This document shows positions 1-11,199 of a stretch of 64,000 nucleotides of DNA, one piece after another (the first letter of the stretch is position 1; each line of letters opens with the position of its first letter). Source of the DNA: Camarhynchus parvulus. Lineage: Eukaryota > Chordata > Aves > Passeriformes > Thraupidae. The position numbers and the translations under genes were made by a program. The DNA lies in contig NC_044573.1 of the NCBI RefSeq assembly GCF_901933205.1, positions 35,684,993-35,748,992 on the forward strand, written 5' to 3'. The notes beneath the pieces are model-generated. The model worked only from the letters and a program-made list of their open reading frames with translations. It was not told the DNA's origin and did no database searches.

Positions 1-540
1 AGATGGGCAAGATTTGAATGCAGGAGATTTTACTCCAGTGCTCAGAGCAGAGTAAGGGTTGAGTTCAGTCCTGCTAAGGTTGTGCAAGGGATGTTCTGTA
101 TTTGTTTTACTGGGATGATATCTGTATCAACAGATCGGAAGGGGATTTGGGGGATGTGTGCCCCTTTGGCCTTAGCTGCAGATTGGTTCTGGGTATGAAG
201 TATCAGTGCATTGTTGGGAGACAAAAATAAATTAAAATCACAGAAGCATTTTATGTAAAGCTGTGTAAGTAATTCTGCTGCTCTCCCCATCATTGATCAG
301 ACCTCAGCTGCAGTAAAGTGTGGTTTTGGACGGGGTTTGTGAAGAAAGATGAGGACCCAGTGACTGCTATCAAAAGCAAAACAAAAAAGATGTAGATCTG
401 CAAAATACGGGCTGTCAGACTGAATGTTTAGATGGTTTTGGTCTGGTCAAAATGAGACTGAGGGAGATTGGTGGCAGTGGCCTTCAGGTTTGTTAGAAAA
501 ATGATCCACAGAGGAATAATGTTTTGTAAAAGTTTGCTGT

Positions 541-800
541 AGATAAAGCAGAGCAATAGTTTGCTTGAGTTGCTACAGGGGAAGTGTGGATTACATATTA
601 GGATTACCTTTACAATAGGGGAGGCTGAAGTGCTGGAATAAATTGTTCAGGGAGGCTGTGGAATCTGCATAATAGAAGGGGTTTGAGGATAGTCTGGACA
701 AACCCTTTGTTTAATGTTGCTGTTTTATCCTGGGAAAATGAAGATAGGGGAGATTAAGAGATCTCTCAGAATCTCTTTCAGCCCTTTCTGTGCCTTTTAA
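541..800 (+). mobile_element. Old CR1 LINE 3' remnant
   Basis: The segment follows the order of a CR1 3' UTR on the + strand: an 'aggctgaagtgctggaataa' block, a 'ttcagggaggctgtggaatc' block, a 'gaggatagtctggacaaacc' block and a terminal 'ctttcagccctttctgtg' block. Each resembles the familiar CR1 consensus but with many substitutions, so it is an old copy. No clean 3' repeat tail remains. The left boundary is uncertain and homology may begin near 500. Confidence 0.65.
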
Positions 801-2780
801 AGCCTGTGTTTCTCCCAATGTGTAATCAAAAATTTAGGGAAGATCTGTCTGTGGCCTATATGTCAATCTATTTTTATTTTCTTTTTTTTTTCTGGTCATT
901 TTTTTTCTTCTTTAGCTCCTAGCATTATAAATCTTCTAGATGATGCTATTTCTAAGTTTTATGACAGCTAAGTTCAACTTGTTCTGATCTTTGGAAACTA
1001 GGTTTTTATTGGTTGATTGGGTTTTTTTATTTTATTTGAAATTGATGACTAAGTGGTTACAAGACAGAACTTCCTCATATATTGTCAAAAGTGTAAAAAG
1101 GAGAAGGTCATTTGACAATAGTTCTAAGAGCTTAACTATCTTACTTGTGTGGTTGATTTTTATACAATGTCATCTTTCCTTTTAGCTGAACAAGCATGTG
1201 TAGTGTAAGGACTAAACCAGGTGGATTTGTGAAATAACTGGGAGACACCTTTTTTAGGAAATAAGTAATTTCCTTCTGCTACTTCTTTTTTTTGTTTTTT
1301 GTGTCAGTATTTAGCTAAGAAAAAGGAGAGGGTGTTGGTCAAATGGGAATTTAAAATGTTGAATGTATTAGCTGCTTAAAAGCTAATTTGGTTTGATTTT
1401 GGAAGATTCAATTTCAAATGCTCTCCTCATGCATCATGATTATAATTTGAAAATGTAAAATAGCCTGAAATAATCTATTCTCATTGTGAAGAGAATGTAA
1501 TTCTAAAATAGAATCTTCAGCTCTTATGACACACTGTGTAGATAAACATATGAAAACACACTGGGATCAGTGCAGAAGTAGAATGTCATGAAAAGAGAGT
1601 ACTGTATATCATTACTGGAGGCACTGATGGAATGTCTATAGTTCTGCGAGTTCTGTTTCCTTAGGAGATTTGCCTCAGGATATTTGTCATAAATGAAGGC
1701 ATAAAAAAAAACCAAAAACCCAACAGAAACCAAAACAATGAGAACAACAACACCCCCCAAACTGGCTTCTTAAAATAGTTTTAGAAATCTCTGTAATATG
1801 GGAGATGTGTCCATAAGCTACACTATGTACTAGTGTACTCAGCTGGTAGAAGCCACTGCTTGTGATTTTTTAAATTTTTTTTTATTGTGAATCCTTTTGG
1901 TTAGATCACTGTGAAGCACAAAACTGTCACACAAATAACATCAATGTTTTTGACACATTAAAAGATTTTAGTCTCTTTGCCCCCTTGACTTGTGTAGTTG
2001 TCTATTTAACTGAATACCAATCCTGCTTTCACTAGTGTTGCTAGCTCATTGTTTTCCTGCAAAACAGGAAAATACCACAAATCATCTGAGCTCCACTGTG
2101 GCTACTGAACACTGTCAGAATGTTGGAGCTGTGAGAGCAGCCATAAACCCAAGGAAAAGAAGTGTTAATAGAAATTCTTCTAGGAAGAAACAAAGTCTGA
2201 GTTGCATTACACAGCAACTCAGGAGGTTGAGGAGGAATTCTTCCCCTTAGACAATTCTTTCCAGGCGTGGCTGTGTAAGCTGTTGTGGCCACCTGAACAT
2301 AAAACCTGCCATCTGCCCTGTCTTAGCTACTTCACCTTTTTTGCTAATTCAGGGGGGAAAAAATTGTCATAATGGATAGTGGGGGCAGAAAGGGTTCTAT
2401 TAAGAAATCCCTTGGCTTGCATTTTCCTGCAGTTGTTGCTAAATCATAAATTTTTCACAGCAGGGGTTTGATGTGTTCATGATATTATATCATAGTGACT
2501 TACAGAGATGGAAAAAAAGTCTCATACATATCATGCCAACTTTCAACTAAAATCTCAGCACTTCACCCAGACATCTTTCTTTTTTTTTTTTAATCTGGCT
2601 CAAGAGTTTTACAGATTTTGGAAATTATGGGTACATTCTTCCACTGATCTCTTTTGACAAATGTATCCCAAAGCTCTGAAGTATAAGTGAGCCTGGACTA
2701 GGAGGCAGGATGATGGCGCTGTTGGCTGAATCTCATTGTGAGTTTGCTGAGGGATGAAGTTTTATCCACTATTAGTCATC

Positions 2781-2816
2781 TTGATTGACCTGTCTTTATT
2801 AAAACAGGTCAATCAA
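2781..2816. repeat. Inverted repeat, 13-bp perfect arms
   Basis: The arms at 2781-2793 (ttgattgacctgt) and 2804-2816 (acaggtcaatcaa) are exact reverse complements around a 10-nt loop. No flanking target duplication was seen. Function is unknown. Confidence 0.85.
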
Positions 2817-3030
2817 ACCTGTCTGTCTCTAGTTTGGCCATTTTCTTCAGTATTTTTTCTGTTTATTTGGTGTTTGCATCTTCTACTTTTGTTTTTTTTC
2901 ATTAGGCTTGTTTGTTTATCTGGTCTCGTATTTGTATTTCTTCAGTCTGCTGTTATACTTAGGAGCATAGTGAGGTGTTTCATTTCCACATGTCTAAAAT
3001 TGGTCTAGAAGAGTTGGATTTACATCTGTC

Positions 3031-3044
3031 TATATATATATATA
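3031..3044. repeat. (TA)7 microsatellite
   Basis: A plain run of alternating T and A in the upstream intron. Confidence 0.95.
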
Positions 3045-3864
3045 AAATTATTCCAGGTGTGTTGTTGTAGCACTACCAATTTTTTTCCAAAAATGGATTT
3101 GAGGTAATCTAATTTGCAGATTTTGTTATGCCTATGTCACAATGGCATCATCAGTAGAGGCTCTGGAGTTAGAAGAAAATACTCTGTATGCTTCCTTAAA
3201 AATACACTGTCCTTTAATAGGAGACAGTCCAAGGTCAGAAGAGGCCAAGGCTGTGTAGCAGTACTGGTCCTCCTCGTGTGAAATTGTGGGGTTTAGCATT
3301 AGTACTGCAAAATCAGCTAACAGATATTGAAGGACATTTTCTCATTTAGAATTGAATTTTCCTCTTCGGACAAGAGGAAGGGAAAAAAATACAGAAGAGG
3401 AGATTCAAGCAAGTCCAGGAGCCTAAACTTGAAGTTTCTGCTGAAAGCTTCTTTTCAGGAGAGCTGGTGGTCTTTTTTTCATCTGCCTGTGTTAAGCTCA
3501 CTGTTAAGGTCCCTAACCCTCAGAATCTGTGAGGATAGTACTGTTTACTTCTCTGTACGTGCATAAAAGAATGGTAGTGACATCTCTGCCTTGAATCGCT
3601 TTGTCAAATGCTGATCAGTGTTTAAGCTCAGAGGCTGTAATTAGCTTTTTATCTGTCCTAAATGTCTTCAAAAGAATTGAAGTTAAAAGCTGTGGCCTGC
3701 TAGGGAAGGAGAACAAACTAAGTGTTGTTACAGTCTTCATAAATCTAAGAAAGATGGAGAAAATCTTCCCATGTCTAAGGATATGAAGGTGTCTTATTTC
3801 TCTCTTTTTGCAACTATCAAAACAGGAATATCTGAGAATTTGCTTTATAGCAGAATAACTAGCA

Positions 3865-4476
3865 GACAGCTAGATAAACACATCATGTGGTGGTTCACCA
3901 ACCAGCTGGCAGGTCAACATGAAGGGTTGTAGTAAATAGGGTTACATCAGGCTGGTCACTGGTGACTACTGGGTGTCTATAGGGCTACATTTTAGGGTCA
4001 GTGCCCTTCAACACAGTTTTGGGTGCCACACTATAAGAAGCCTATAAAGCAGTTGGACAGTGTCCAAAGAAGGACCATGACAACAGGAAGGGCCTTGAGG
4101 AGCAGTTGTATGAGGAGCAGCTGAGGTCACTGTGTCTGGTCAGCCAGGAGGAGACTGAGGCAAGACCTCACTGCGGTTACAGCTTCCTTGTGAGGGGAAC
4201 AGGAGGGGCAGGCACTGATCTCTGCTCTGTGGTGACCAGTGACGGGACCCAAGGGAATGGCCTGAAGTTGTGTCAGGAGAGGTTTAGGTTGGAAAAGGTT
4301 CTTCTCCCAGAAGATGGTTGGGCACCAAGGAAGTGGTCACAGCACCAGCCTGACAGAGTTCAAGAAGCGTTTGGACAAAGCTCTCAGGCACCTGGTGTGA
4401 CTCGTGGGTTGGTCCTGTGCAGGGCCAGGAACTGGACTCCCTGTGTAAGTACCTTCTAACTCAGGAGATTCTATGA
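3865..4476 (+). mobile_element. CR1 LINE fragment, internally deleted
   Basis: The left part (3865 to about 4013) resembles CR1 ORF2. Read on the + strand with stops, it gives a degenerate reverse-transcriptase C-terminal stretch (RQLDKHIM..., then a block resembling the SGVPQGS region). At about 4014 it jumps directly to the CR1 3' region ('gttttgggtgccacac...') and runs on to the 3' end ('taactcaggagattctatga'). The intervening consensus sequence is missing, so this copy carries an internal deletion. The reading frame at 4106-4459 is repeat-derived and not a gene. Confidence 0.88.
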
Positions 4477-5741
4477 AAAACTTTGCTGAATAATCATTTG
4501 AATATTTGTAAGGGCTAGAGCTTCCATCATGTTGTTTTGAAGACTTCTTCCTGAAAAACTCCATTTAAACATTGTTTTACTCTTTACCTCTCTAGGTATT
4601 GATCTGTGTTTTTGAAAGTACTGTTTAACTACTAGTACTCCCAAACTTAGATACTAGTATTTTCTCATCCAAAAGCATTGAAAAGCAAATATTACAATTT
4701 CTGTTGACTCTCATACTAAGGCATCTCTTTTACTAGAATAATTGTGCTACAGGATTTTCTGGTAAAATGTATACCATGTGATAAAAATTATTTTAAAATT
4801 TTTGTTGCTGGGAACACTATGCCCAAATGTTCTTACTATAGCTCAGCACTCAACAGTATAGTACAGAATACTGTGAAGGAGAATTAAATGATGATTTAAT
4901 GTCATCATTACTATTTCAAGAACATAACTATGGGGCTGACGCTGGGTCTGCAGACAATCTATTGCACTTTAAGTTGGGTCACATTCAAAAGAGCTGCTTG
5001 GGTTCACGAATAGCACATTTTATTCAATGCAACACATATGGATGTTTCCTCTGGACTGCTGGTGCCAAATGCATTAACTGCAGAGTAGATGTATTCAGCA
5101 CTAACAACACTACTGTCTTCATCAACTTCATGTCCCAAGTCAACACTCAGCAGAGCTGAGGGGACAACACTTACTGAAAGGTGTCCCTCTGGGGGGGGCG
5201 TGAGGACAACAAACCTGTCAGTCTGTCCCTGCACAATTTCATGTCCAATTCTCATCTCCTGGGTAGACAGAAAATGGCAGTACTTCTTATAACTCACTAA
5301 CCACAGTTGTGCCAGGTGCTGTGGTGGGACTGTGGTCAAACCTTCGGTTCTTTGTGAACACGTTGTACAGAATATTTCTTGGTAGGAAGTGTACTTCTCT
5401 AGGTGTCAGGTAGAAGAATCTGACCCTCATGGCCTCCACTTTTCTCCCATGCCATAGCTACACAAACCATGTGACCATTCAGTTTCAGTGTTTTCTCTCC
5501 ATCTCTTATTGAGCTCTGCATTTTCTGCCCTTCCAGCACTGACAAAGCTGAGTTATTTTATTTTGTTTTCAGCTAAGCCAGAAATCTTGTCTGTGTCCCC
5601 CAATACTGATTTCTACAGTGTAGGCAGGACTGACTTTTCTGATTCAACTATCCCTGTTTTTTTAATTAGATCACATCCTAAAGGAAAAGTATTGCTAAAA
5701 CGTCTGAAAGTATAATACGTAAAATGGACTTTTCTAGGGAA

Positions 5742-5755
5742 ATATATATATATAA
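5742..5755. repeat. (AT)7 microsatellite
   Basis: A short alternating AT run about 40 bp before the 5793-5827 inverted repeat. Confidence 0.9.
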
Positions 5756-5792
5756 AACTGTACAAGTAAAATACAAAGATGGCAATCTTGCC

Positions 5793-5827
5793 TTTGAAGC
5801 TATGCTTTTAAAAAGCAAAGCTTCAAA
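5793..5827. repeat. Near-perfect palindrome, 17-nt arms
   Basis: The arms at 5793-5809 and 5811-5827 are reverse complements with one mismatch (16 of 17) around a single central base. It could fold into a tight hairpin or cruciform. No element boundary or target duplication was recognised. Confidence 0.85.
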
Positions 5828-7038
5828 TTTCTGCCCTCAGCAATTCATAGGTCCCTTATATCTGTTTAAGGTGTATTCATTTTTGTAAGAAATGCGTGGC
5901 ATCTTAGAATCCAAGACATCTTCTAAATCACAATATTATCCTTTGATCAAAATATTTTATTCTTGGATCTGTCAGGGCTCTTCCTTTTCTAAACATTGTT
6001 TATGGGGAATAAGGTGGGAACATCTGTACTACAGCTGCTGTTCAAATAGAGCAATGCCTTTACTGTAGACAAAACAATCAGCACAATTGCTTAAATTTAT
6101 TTGTTTATGAAGAGCCAGAAATAAGGAAGTTTTATATTCTTTCCAAATAGGAAGATTTTAAAGATTTTCTTAAGATTTTCAAAAAAGTGTTTGTCTGGAA
6201 AGTATTTCATGAACTAGGTTAGGCAACTATCCAGACACTTTTTTATTTCTATGACATCAGGCAGAAGGAGATTCTTCTCTTTCTGTGTGTCATTTCTTGG
6301 CATTCTTAGGTTTGATATGAAAGTACTTATTAATAGTTTCCACAAAGATGCTATGATATATTTTCAAGAACTTGCTAAATTTATTAGTAGTATGCAGAGG
6401 ACAAAATGTTTTCTTTTTAAATAATTGCAAATAGAATCTGTTCTTTTCCCCATTTTTCCTAATAAGTAGTTTTAATGCAGTTTTTGTCTTCAGCTGTTAG
6501 ATGTAGGATCAAATACATCTGGTTTTACATATGATTCTGTAACAAGAAATTATAACTAGCTTAATAACAAATTAGTGCTTGTGCAGTCTTTTTTACATTT
6601 AAGTTTTTAAAAATTACTATAGGGAAGTATATAAAAAAGGAGAATCTAGCCATATTTTATCTTTGATCTCAGCACTTTAAAGCACTGATACTTCTCACTC
6701 TTTTCTCTGAGCTATTTATTACTAAAACAAAGGCTGACAGTAGAGCTCAGTCTATAATATGCAAATTCTTGTGGAAAAATAGTGCCAAAAAACTGTGAAG
6801 AAAAAATGGGACCAGGCAGCTGCGTCACAAGGTTTGACCACTTCAGGCTGGGGTGCCAGGAGATTTGAGACAGATGTTTTCAGACATGCCGCATGCCTAA
6901 AACGTTTCCAGGGGTTGAGCTACAAATAGTGACTTAATAAGTGCAGAAACAGGAAAAGTATGTAGGAGTACACAAGAGTTTATTCACCTCTAGGTGCAGA
7001 GCCAGCTCTTTACATTACATCTGCCTGTCAGGGTCGGC

Positions 7039-7046
7039 TATTTAAG
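7039..7046 (+). promoter_or_regulatory. TATA-like box
   Basis: TATTTAAG lies 265-272 bp before the LTBP1S start codon. It is a plausible but unproven core promoter element. An AATAAA hexamer follows at 7084-7089. Confidence 0.35.
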
Positions 7047-7135
7047 CTGTCATGCCCTTGGTATTGCTCTTTGTCTGCCTGTGAATAAAGTGCAGCATTG
7101 TGATTACTAATCCCACTCCAGTGACTTGACTTTAA

Positions 7136-7174
7136 ATGTGGTTTTGGAGCAGATCCCGGAGTTCTGTTTGCTAA
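7136..7174 (+). other. Upstream ORF 1 (12 codons)
   Basis: An ATG at 7136 opens twelve codons and stops at TAA 7172-7174, ahead of the LTBP1S start. If transcription begins near 7070 it would be the first AUG in the leader. It would be expected to lower initiation at the main start or to allow reinitiation. This depends on the unmapped transcription start. Confidence 0.4.
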
Positions 7175-7212
7175 GCTTCCTACTCCTGTTTCAGAGACAC
7201 CACTGGAGATCT

Positions 7213-7326
7213 ATGAGAGAGAGCACTGCAGACTGCCCTCCTCCTGTAGACCTGTCGCCTTCCCCCCCCGCGCCTTTTTTTTTTTCCCAAAAACTTTTTG
7301 AACAAAATCAATGGATACCAAAGTGA
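7213..7326 (+). other. Upstream ORF 2, overlapping the LTBP1S start
   Basis: An ATG at 7213 opens 37 codons in another frame and stops at TGA 7324-7326, thirteen bases past the first base of the LTBP1S ATG. Overlapping upstream ORFs usually repress the main reading frame. Whether the AUG lies in the mature leader depends on the unmapped transcription start. Confidence 0.4.
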
Positions 7327-7533
7327 TCTGTTTATTTTTCTTTTTTTCTTTGCCTCCGCTGACAGTGGGAAATCACACTGGTCGCATCAAGGTGGTCTTT
7401 ACACCCAGCATCTGTAAAGTGACTTGTACCAAAGGCAACTGTCAGAACAACTGTGAGAAGGGAAATACAACCACCCTGATCAGTGAAAACGGCCATGCTG
7501 CTGACACTCTGACAGCCACCAACTTCCGAGTAG
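7311..7533 (+). CDS. LTBP1: LTBP1 exon A: LTBP1S first coding exon; 7366-7533 also used by LTBP1L
   Basis: The ATG at 7311 opens residues 1-74 of the short isoform, starting MDTKVICLFFFFSLPPLTVG, which closely matches the mammalian LTBP1S N-terminus and is a hydrophobic signal peptide of about 20 residues. An in-frame TGA at 7299-7301 closes the frame upstream, supporting this start; the ATG context has T at -3 and G at +4. A splice acceptor (ctgacag) ends at 7365 inside the coding sequence, so the long isoform would join at 7366 in phase 1 and lose the signal peptide, which LTBP1L carries elsewhere. Residues 35-49 hold a conserved Cys cluster, and N-glycosylation sequons occur at N21 (NHT) and N52 (NTT). 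The donor GTAAGT starts at 7534, phase 1. Two upstream ORFs precede the start. Confidence 0.93.
7366..7533 (+). CDS. LTBP1: LTBP1L form of exon A (internal acceptor)
   Basis: This is the part of exon A expected in the long isoform. The acceptor AG lies at 7364-7365, preceded by a pyrimidine-rich tract (7331-7360) that also encodes the short-isoform signal peptide. The exon would enter in phase 1 (two bases complete a codon), as most junctions in this gene do. Mammalian LTBP1L is known to use such an intra-exonic acceptor. The partner upstream exon is not in this window, so use here is inferred. Confidence 0.75.
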
Positions 7534-10500
7534 GTAAGTACCCTGAAACTCTGTTTGTCCTTAGCTGTCCTCTCCTGACTAACAGAGGGAGGAGATGTTT
7601 TGTTATTAATACCATTTGTGCATCTGTTGCTCTTTGTTTGGAGGGCTCTGCTGAGTAGGAACCATTGTATGCTAGACAAGCTTTCTGGTGTCCTTCGGAA
7701 ATGTTCCCAAAAGTTCCTTTTGTGTCTGAGAAAAAAAGCTCCCATGTTTTTCATCTGAATTTTCAGCTGCAGGGATGCAACATGCTAAGCTGAAGCTTTT
7801 GGTAAAATTCCTTCCTCAGAGTTTGTGTTAGTAAATAGGGAAGATGACAGATTACACATAAGGTTGTGTTTTCTTTTTTTTACGTGTTTAAGATGTATCA
7901 AATGCACATAAAACCTAGTGAACAGCTAACAGTGACTCTGTCTTCAAAAATTTGTTCAGCAGTTCCTTAAAACTACAGCCCTTCTTAAATATGCAGCAAC
8001 TTAAAACTCTTCTTACTGCTGACAGTAAGTCGGATTTCATATTTGGCATTTTTAGAAACTGAAATAATGTTAAGCCTAATTAAAGTTATTGAAGCCAGTA
8101 ATTTCTTTGTTAATGTTTATTCTTTCTGCTTGCTCGGTAAGAGTATCAACAGAATGCCAGACTAAACCCTACAACTCTTTGACTCTGTTGAAACAAATCC
8201 TGAAAGCTGCCTAGGATAATGATTGGCATATTTTAACTGCATACTAAATGGGCATGTGCGTGCAATTATTTACCTTGTAAGTTAAGATATACAGATATAT
8301 GGGTACATACCTAAACACTTCAAATTTGTCATTTCACATTATGATACCCTGAGCTGCTCTTGGAAAGTAATTTTGTAGTTAACCTGAAAATACCATAGTG
8401 TTGTTTTCTGGGAAAAAAATTGTGAATTTCTAGTCAAAGAATGCCAAATATGAACACTGTAATTTTAGTCTCCTGTCTAGAATAAACATAGAGTTCAAGC
8501 AGTGCTGAGGCTGGCCAATATTGCCGTTTTTCAAGTGCAGTGTATTTCATGCTCTGAGGGTGGGGGGAAAAAGCCACTTGAAGATATTATTCTTTTCTTC
8601 TGGACAGATGATACAAAGAGCAGTACCCTTTTTTAGTGCTCCTACTAGACTGTCAGGCTGTGGGGGAAAACCCTTGAAGTTACTAACTCGTTCCTTCATA
8701 GTATGCATATTTGTAAAAATGAATGTGTTTTGGACTAATAGTAAAACCAGTGTTTTAAAACAAGAATAGGGCAAATTTTGGGGTTGGTTTGTGGTCGTTT
8801 GGAGGCACAAAAAAAAAGAAAAAGTATTTTGTAAAAGGAATAGTAAATCTTATACTTTTAATTTGTGTTTACTGCCAATGCAGAATTTTACCAAGGTTTT
8901 GGCAAGAACCCCAGCTAAATAAGTTTTTTGTTTGATTTTCTGACTAGCATGAAAGGATAGGGTTATTCTTCCTCCCTTTCATTTGACCTAATTTTTCTAT
9001 TGAAATTATGAAATTCTGAGAACAGGCAGTCATGTAATTTGTCTGCTATGTAAATCTGTGCTGTAACATGACCTCCTCTCAAATACTTGAAAACTTGGAG
9101 AGTGGAAATTGACCTGCGAAGACGTGTTCCACACCTTCCTTCCTGGCCTCCGGCCACGCAGCTCTGGTGCACTGGGTACAATGGGCTGCTAGAAACATTC
9201 AACAAAAGCAGCCTATTGTAGTACTCGATGGAATGATAAGGGAGTCTTCTGTTGAAAAATGTATAAAAGCAAGTTGCTACACATGGATAAGGATTTTTAG
9301 CTTGCCTGTTAGCTATCTTCCCTAATACATTTAAGAGACAAGAAGTGTTTAGTGCAGCTCTAGGTATTGTCATTTTCACAGAAGAATAAGAAGGTCTGAA
9401 CTAGCACTTAAAGGCTCTCCAAATAAAAATAAAAATGCTGCATGAACTTCTTAATAACTAGAGAAGAGGAATCCTGTACCTGTAGATTGAATTCTTTCAC
9501 CAATCACAGTTTTCTGAAGCTTTTGAATCTGAGTTTAAAATACATACTACTGAAATAATTTTTCATATCTGTTCCCTAACTAGTGCCTCTCACTAGCTTA
9601 GGCTTGTCCTGGTATCTCCTGACATATAAAGCAGAAGTAATTTGTGTCTTCCAAGATCATTAACTTTTGTTACCTTTTTAACACTTGAATTATGTTTAAC
9701 TTGTTTAAAATTTATAATTTTGCTTTTAAATCCCTGTTCTAAACTTCTTTACTTACTGTTAATCCAAAATGTATGGAAATTCTTATTTAGGTGACTTGGT
9801 ATTTAAAAAAGCAGCCATGAAACAGAATGTCATGTCAGGAAAGACATATTTAAAGCAGTGAACAGCACTTTTTCAGTATGCTTTTTTAAAAATATTTGTT
9901 CTTCCTAAAACCAGAGAAAATAGTCACATGCTCTATTTGGAAAAGTTTAAAATGCATTTCTGTAGCAGGAGCAGCATTCTAGTACACAAGAGTGAATCCA
10001 GGTTCTCAGATGACAGAGTAGTTAGACATCAGTTTGCTTTGTTCTTAATAATAAATTATTTCTAATAATGAGCCAGAGTAAATTTTTTTGTTTCTTTTCA
10101 ACTTTATGCTGAATTTTTTAAGTACTGCATTTTCAGAGAAAATAAGTTGCAATACCTGTTCTACAGCTACTCAAGCTTCGTAATGGATTGTTTCAGATTC
10201 TTAAAATGTGCTCAGTTTGTCAGTTCCCCTGAAGTTTGGTAGCAGTGAGCCCAGGCAAGGAACAAATCCTGTTTCCTGAAAATTTTATACAATATGGATA
10301 AGCCATTAAAAACAAAAACCCACAACAAGGGATAGACTGAGGGGATTGCTGCTTTTCAGGTAGCTGAGATTTTTGGCTGTGGTAAAGAATAGCTCCTAGC
10401 ACAGCAATTTAAGGTGATGAAAGCTTGGTATTTAAAAGGAATGACCTCTTTGGTTGCCAGGCTGCTTCAGAGAAACTTTGGGGTTTTTTGCAGTTTCATT

Positions 10501-11199
10501 TTATGAATGGGATATATTGCAATTAAACCAACCAACCTCCAATATTTCATTGGCTTGGAGAATGAAAGCATTTAATCTGAGTGGAAACGTCTGCTGAATA
10601 GATGAATCTTATTATTCTGTTGGATTGATTGCATGTGCAGTTTGTATGGTATTTCAGTCCTGACATATCTACTGAGGCTTGTAAAACAGGGTTGATGTGT
10701 GTGCATAGGAAAGGATGGGAATAGAGTAGCACATGAGTTTTCTTTCTCTCTCTGTGTTGAAGTTAGTCAGTGAGGTGTCCTGTTTCTACTCAAAATTGTT
10801 CCACATTCCAATTTTGAAATGAATTCTCTTCCTGTAAGGAGTGGGAGGACAATGACTAATTTGTAACTGTAAAATGAAGCAATAAGGATTTAGTAAATGC
10901 CCAATTTCATATTTTCATGCCCCCACCATGTTGTGTATAGTTATTTAATTATAGATTTACATTCTGTTTTTTCCCATGGGATCTGTGCTTCATTGATTGA
11001 ACGGGAATGACAGAACTCAGTAAAGGAAGCAGTCATTTAATACTTAGGTTGATATTCACTGTTGGTTTGCAGCCTTGCATCTCATTCAAACTGTTATAAA
11101 TGAAAAGTCAAAGTTGCATGCTTGCCAGTGGAAGTGCATATCTTTGTGTAAAAATTTTGTGTCTGAGCACTTGGCAGTATCTGTGTCAAATAAGGAAAC

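Larger units (their letters stand above)
1..7000 (+). other. Upstream intronic sequence (expected LTBP1L intron)
   Basis: No coding exon with a supported family match was found here. The stretch holds an old CR1 remnant (about 541-800), a second CR1 with a deleted middle (3865-4476), three short inverted repeats or AT runs, and otherwise AT-rich unique sequence. By analogy with mammalian LTBP1, the long isoform is transcribed through this region from a promoter further upstream, so it would be an intron. The window itself does not show the upstream exons. Confidence 0.6.
7000..7310 (+). promoter_or_regulatory. LTBP1: Putative LTBP1S internal promoter and 5'UTR
   Basis: In mammals the short LTBP1 isoform is transcribed from its own promoter just upstream of the exon that starts MDTK. 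The same exon structure is present here, so this interval is the expected promoter and leader. A TATA-like TATTTAAG lies at 7039-7046, which would place a start near 7070. A CRE/AP-1-like TGCGTCA lies further up at 6821-6827. There is no obvious CpG island. A C-run and a T-run (about 7262-7286) precede the start codon. Transcription start and promoter activity are inferred, not shown. Confidence 0.5.

Noticed and set aside
4106..4459. Plus-strand 117-codon frame
   Set aside because: Lies entirely in a CR1 3' region and matches the corresponding frames in the other CR1 copies; not a gene.
6880..6905. p53-like overlapping CATG half-sites
   Set aside because: Neither half fits the RRRCWWGYYY pattern fully.
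7332..7754. Reverse 140-codon frame over exon A
   Set aside because: Antisense shadow of the conserved LTBP1 exon extending into intron.
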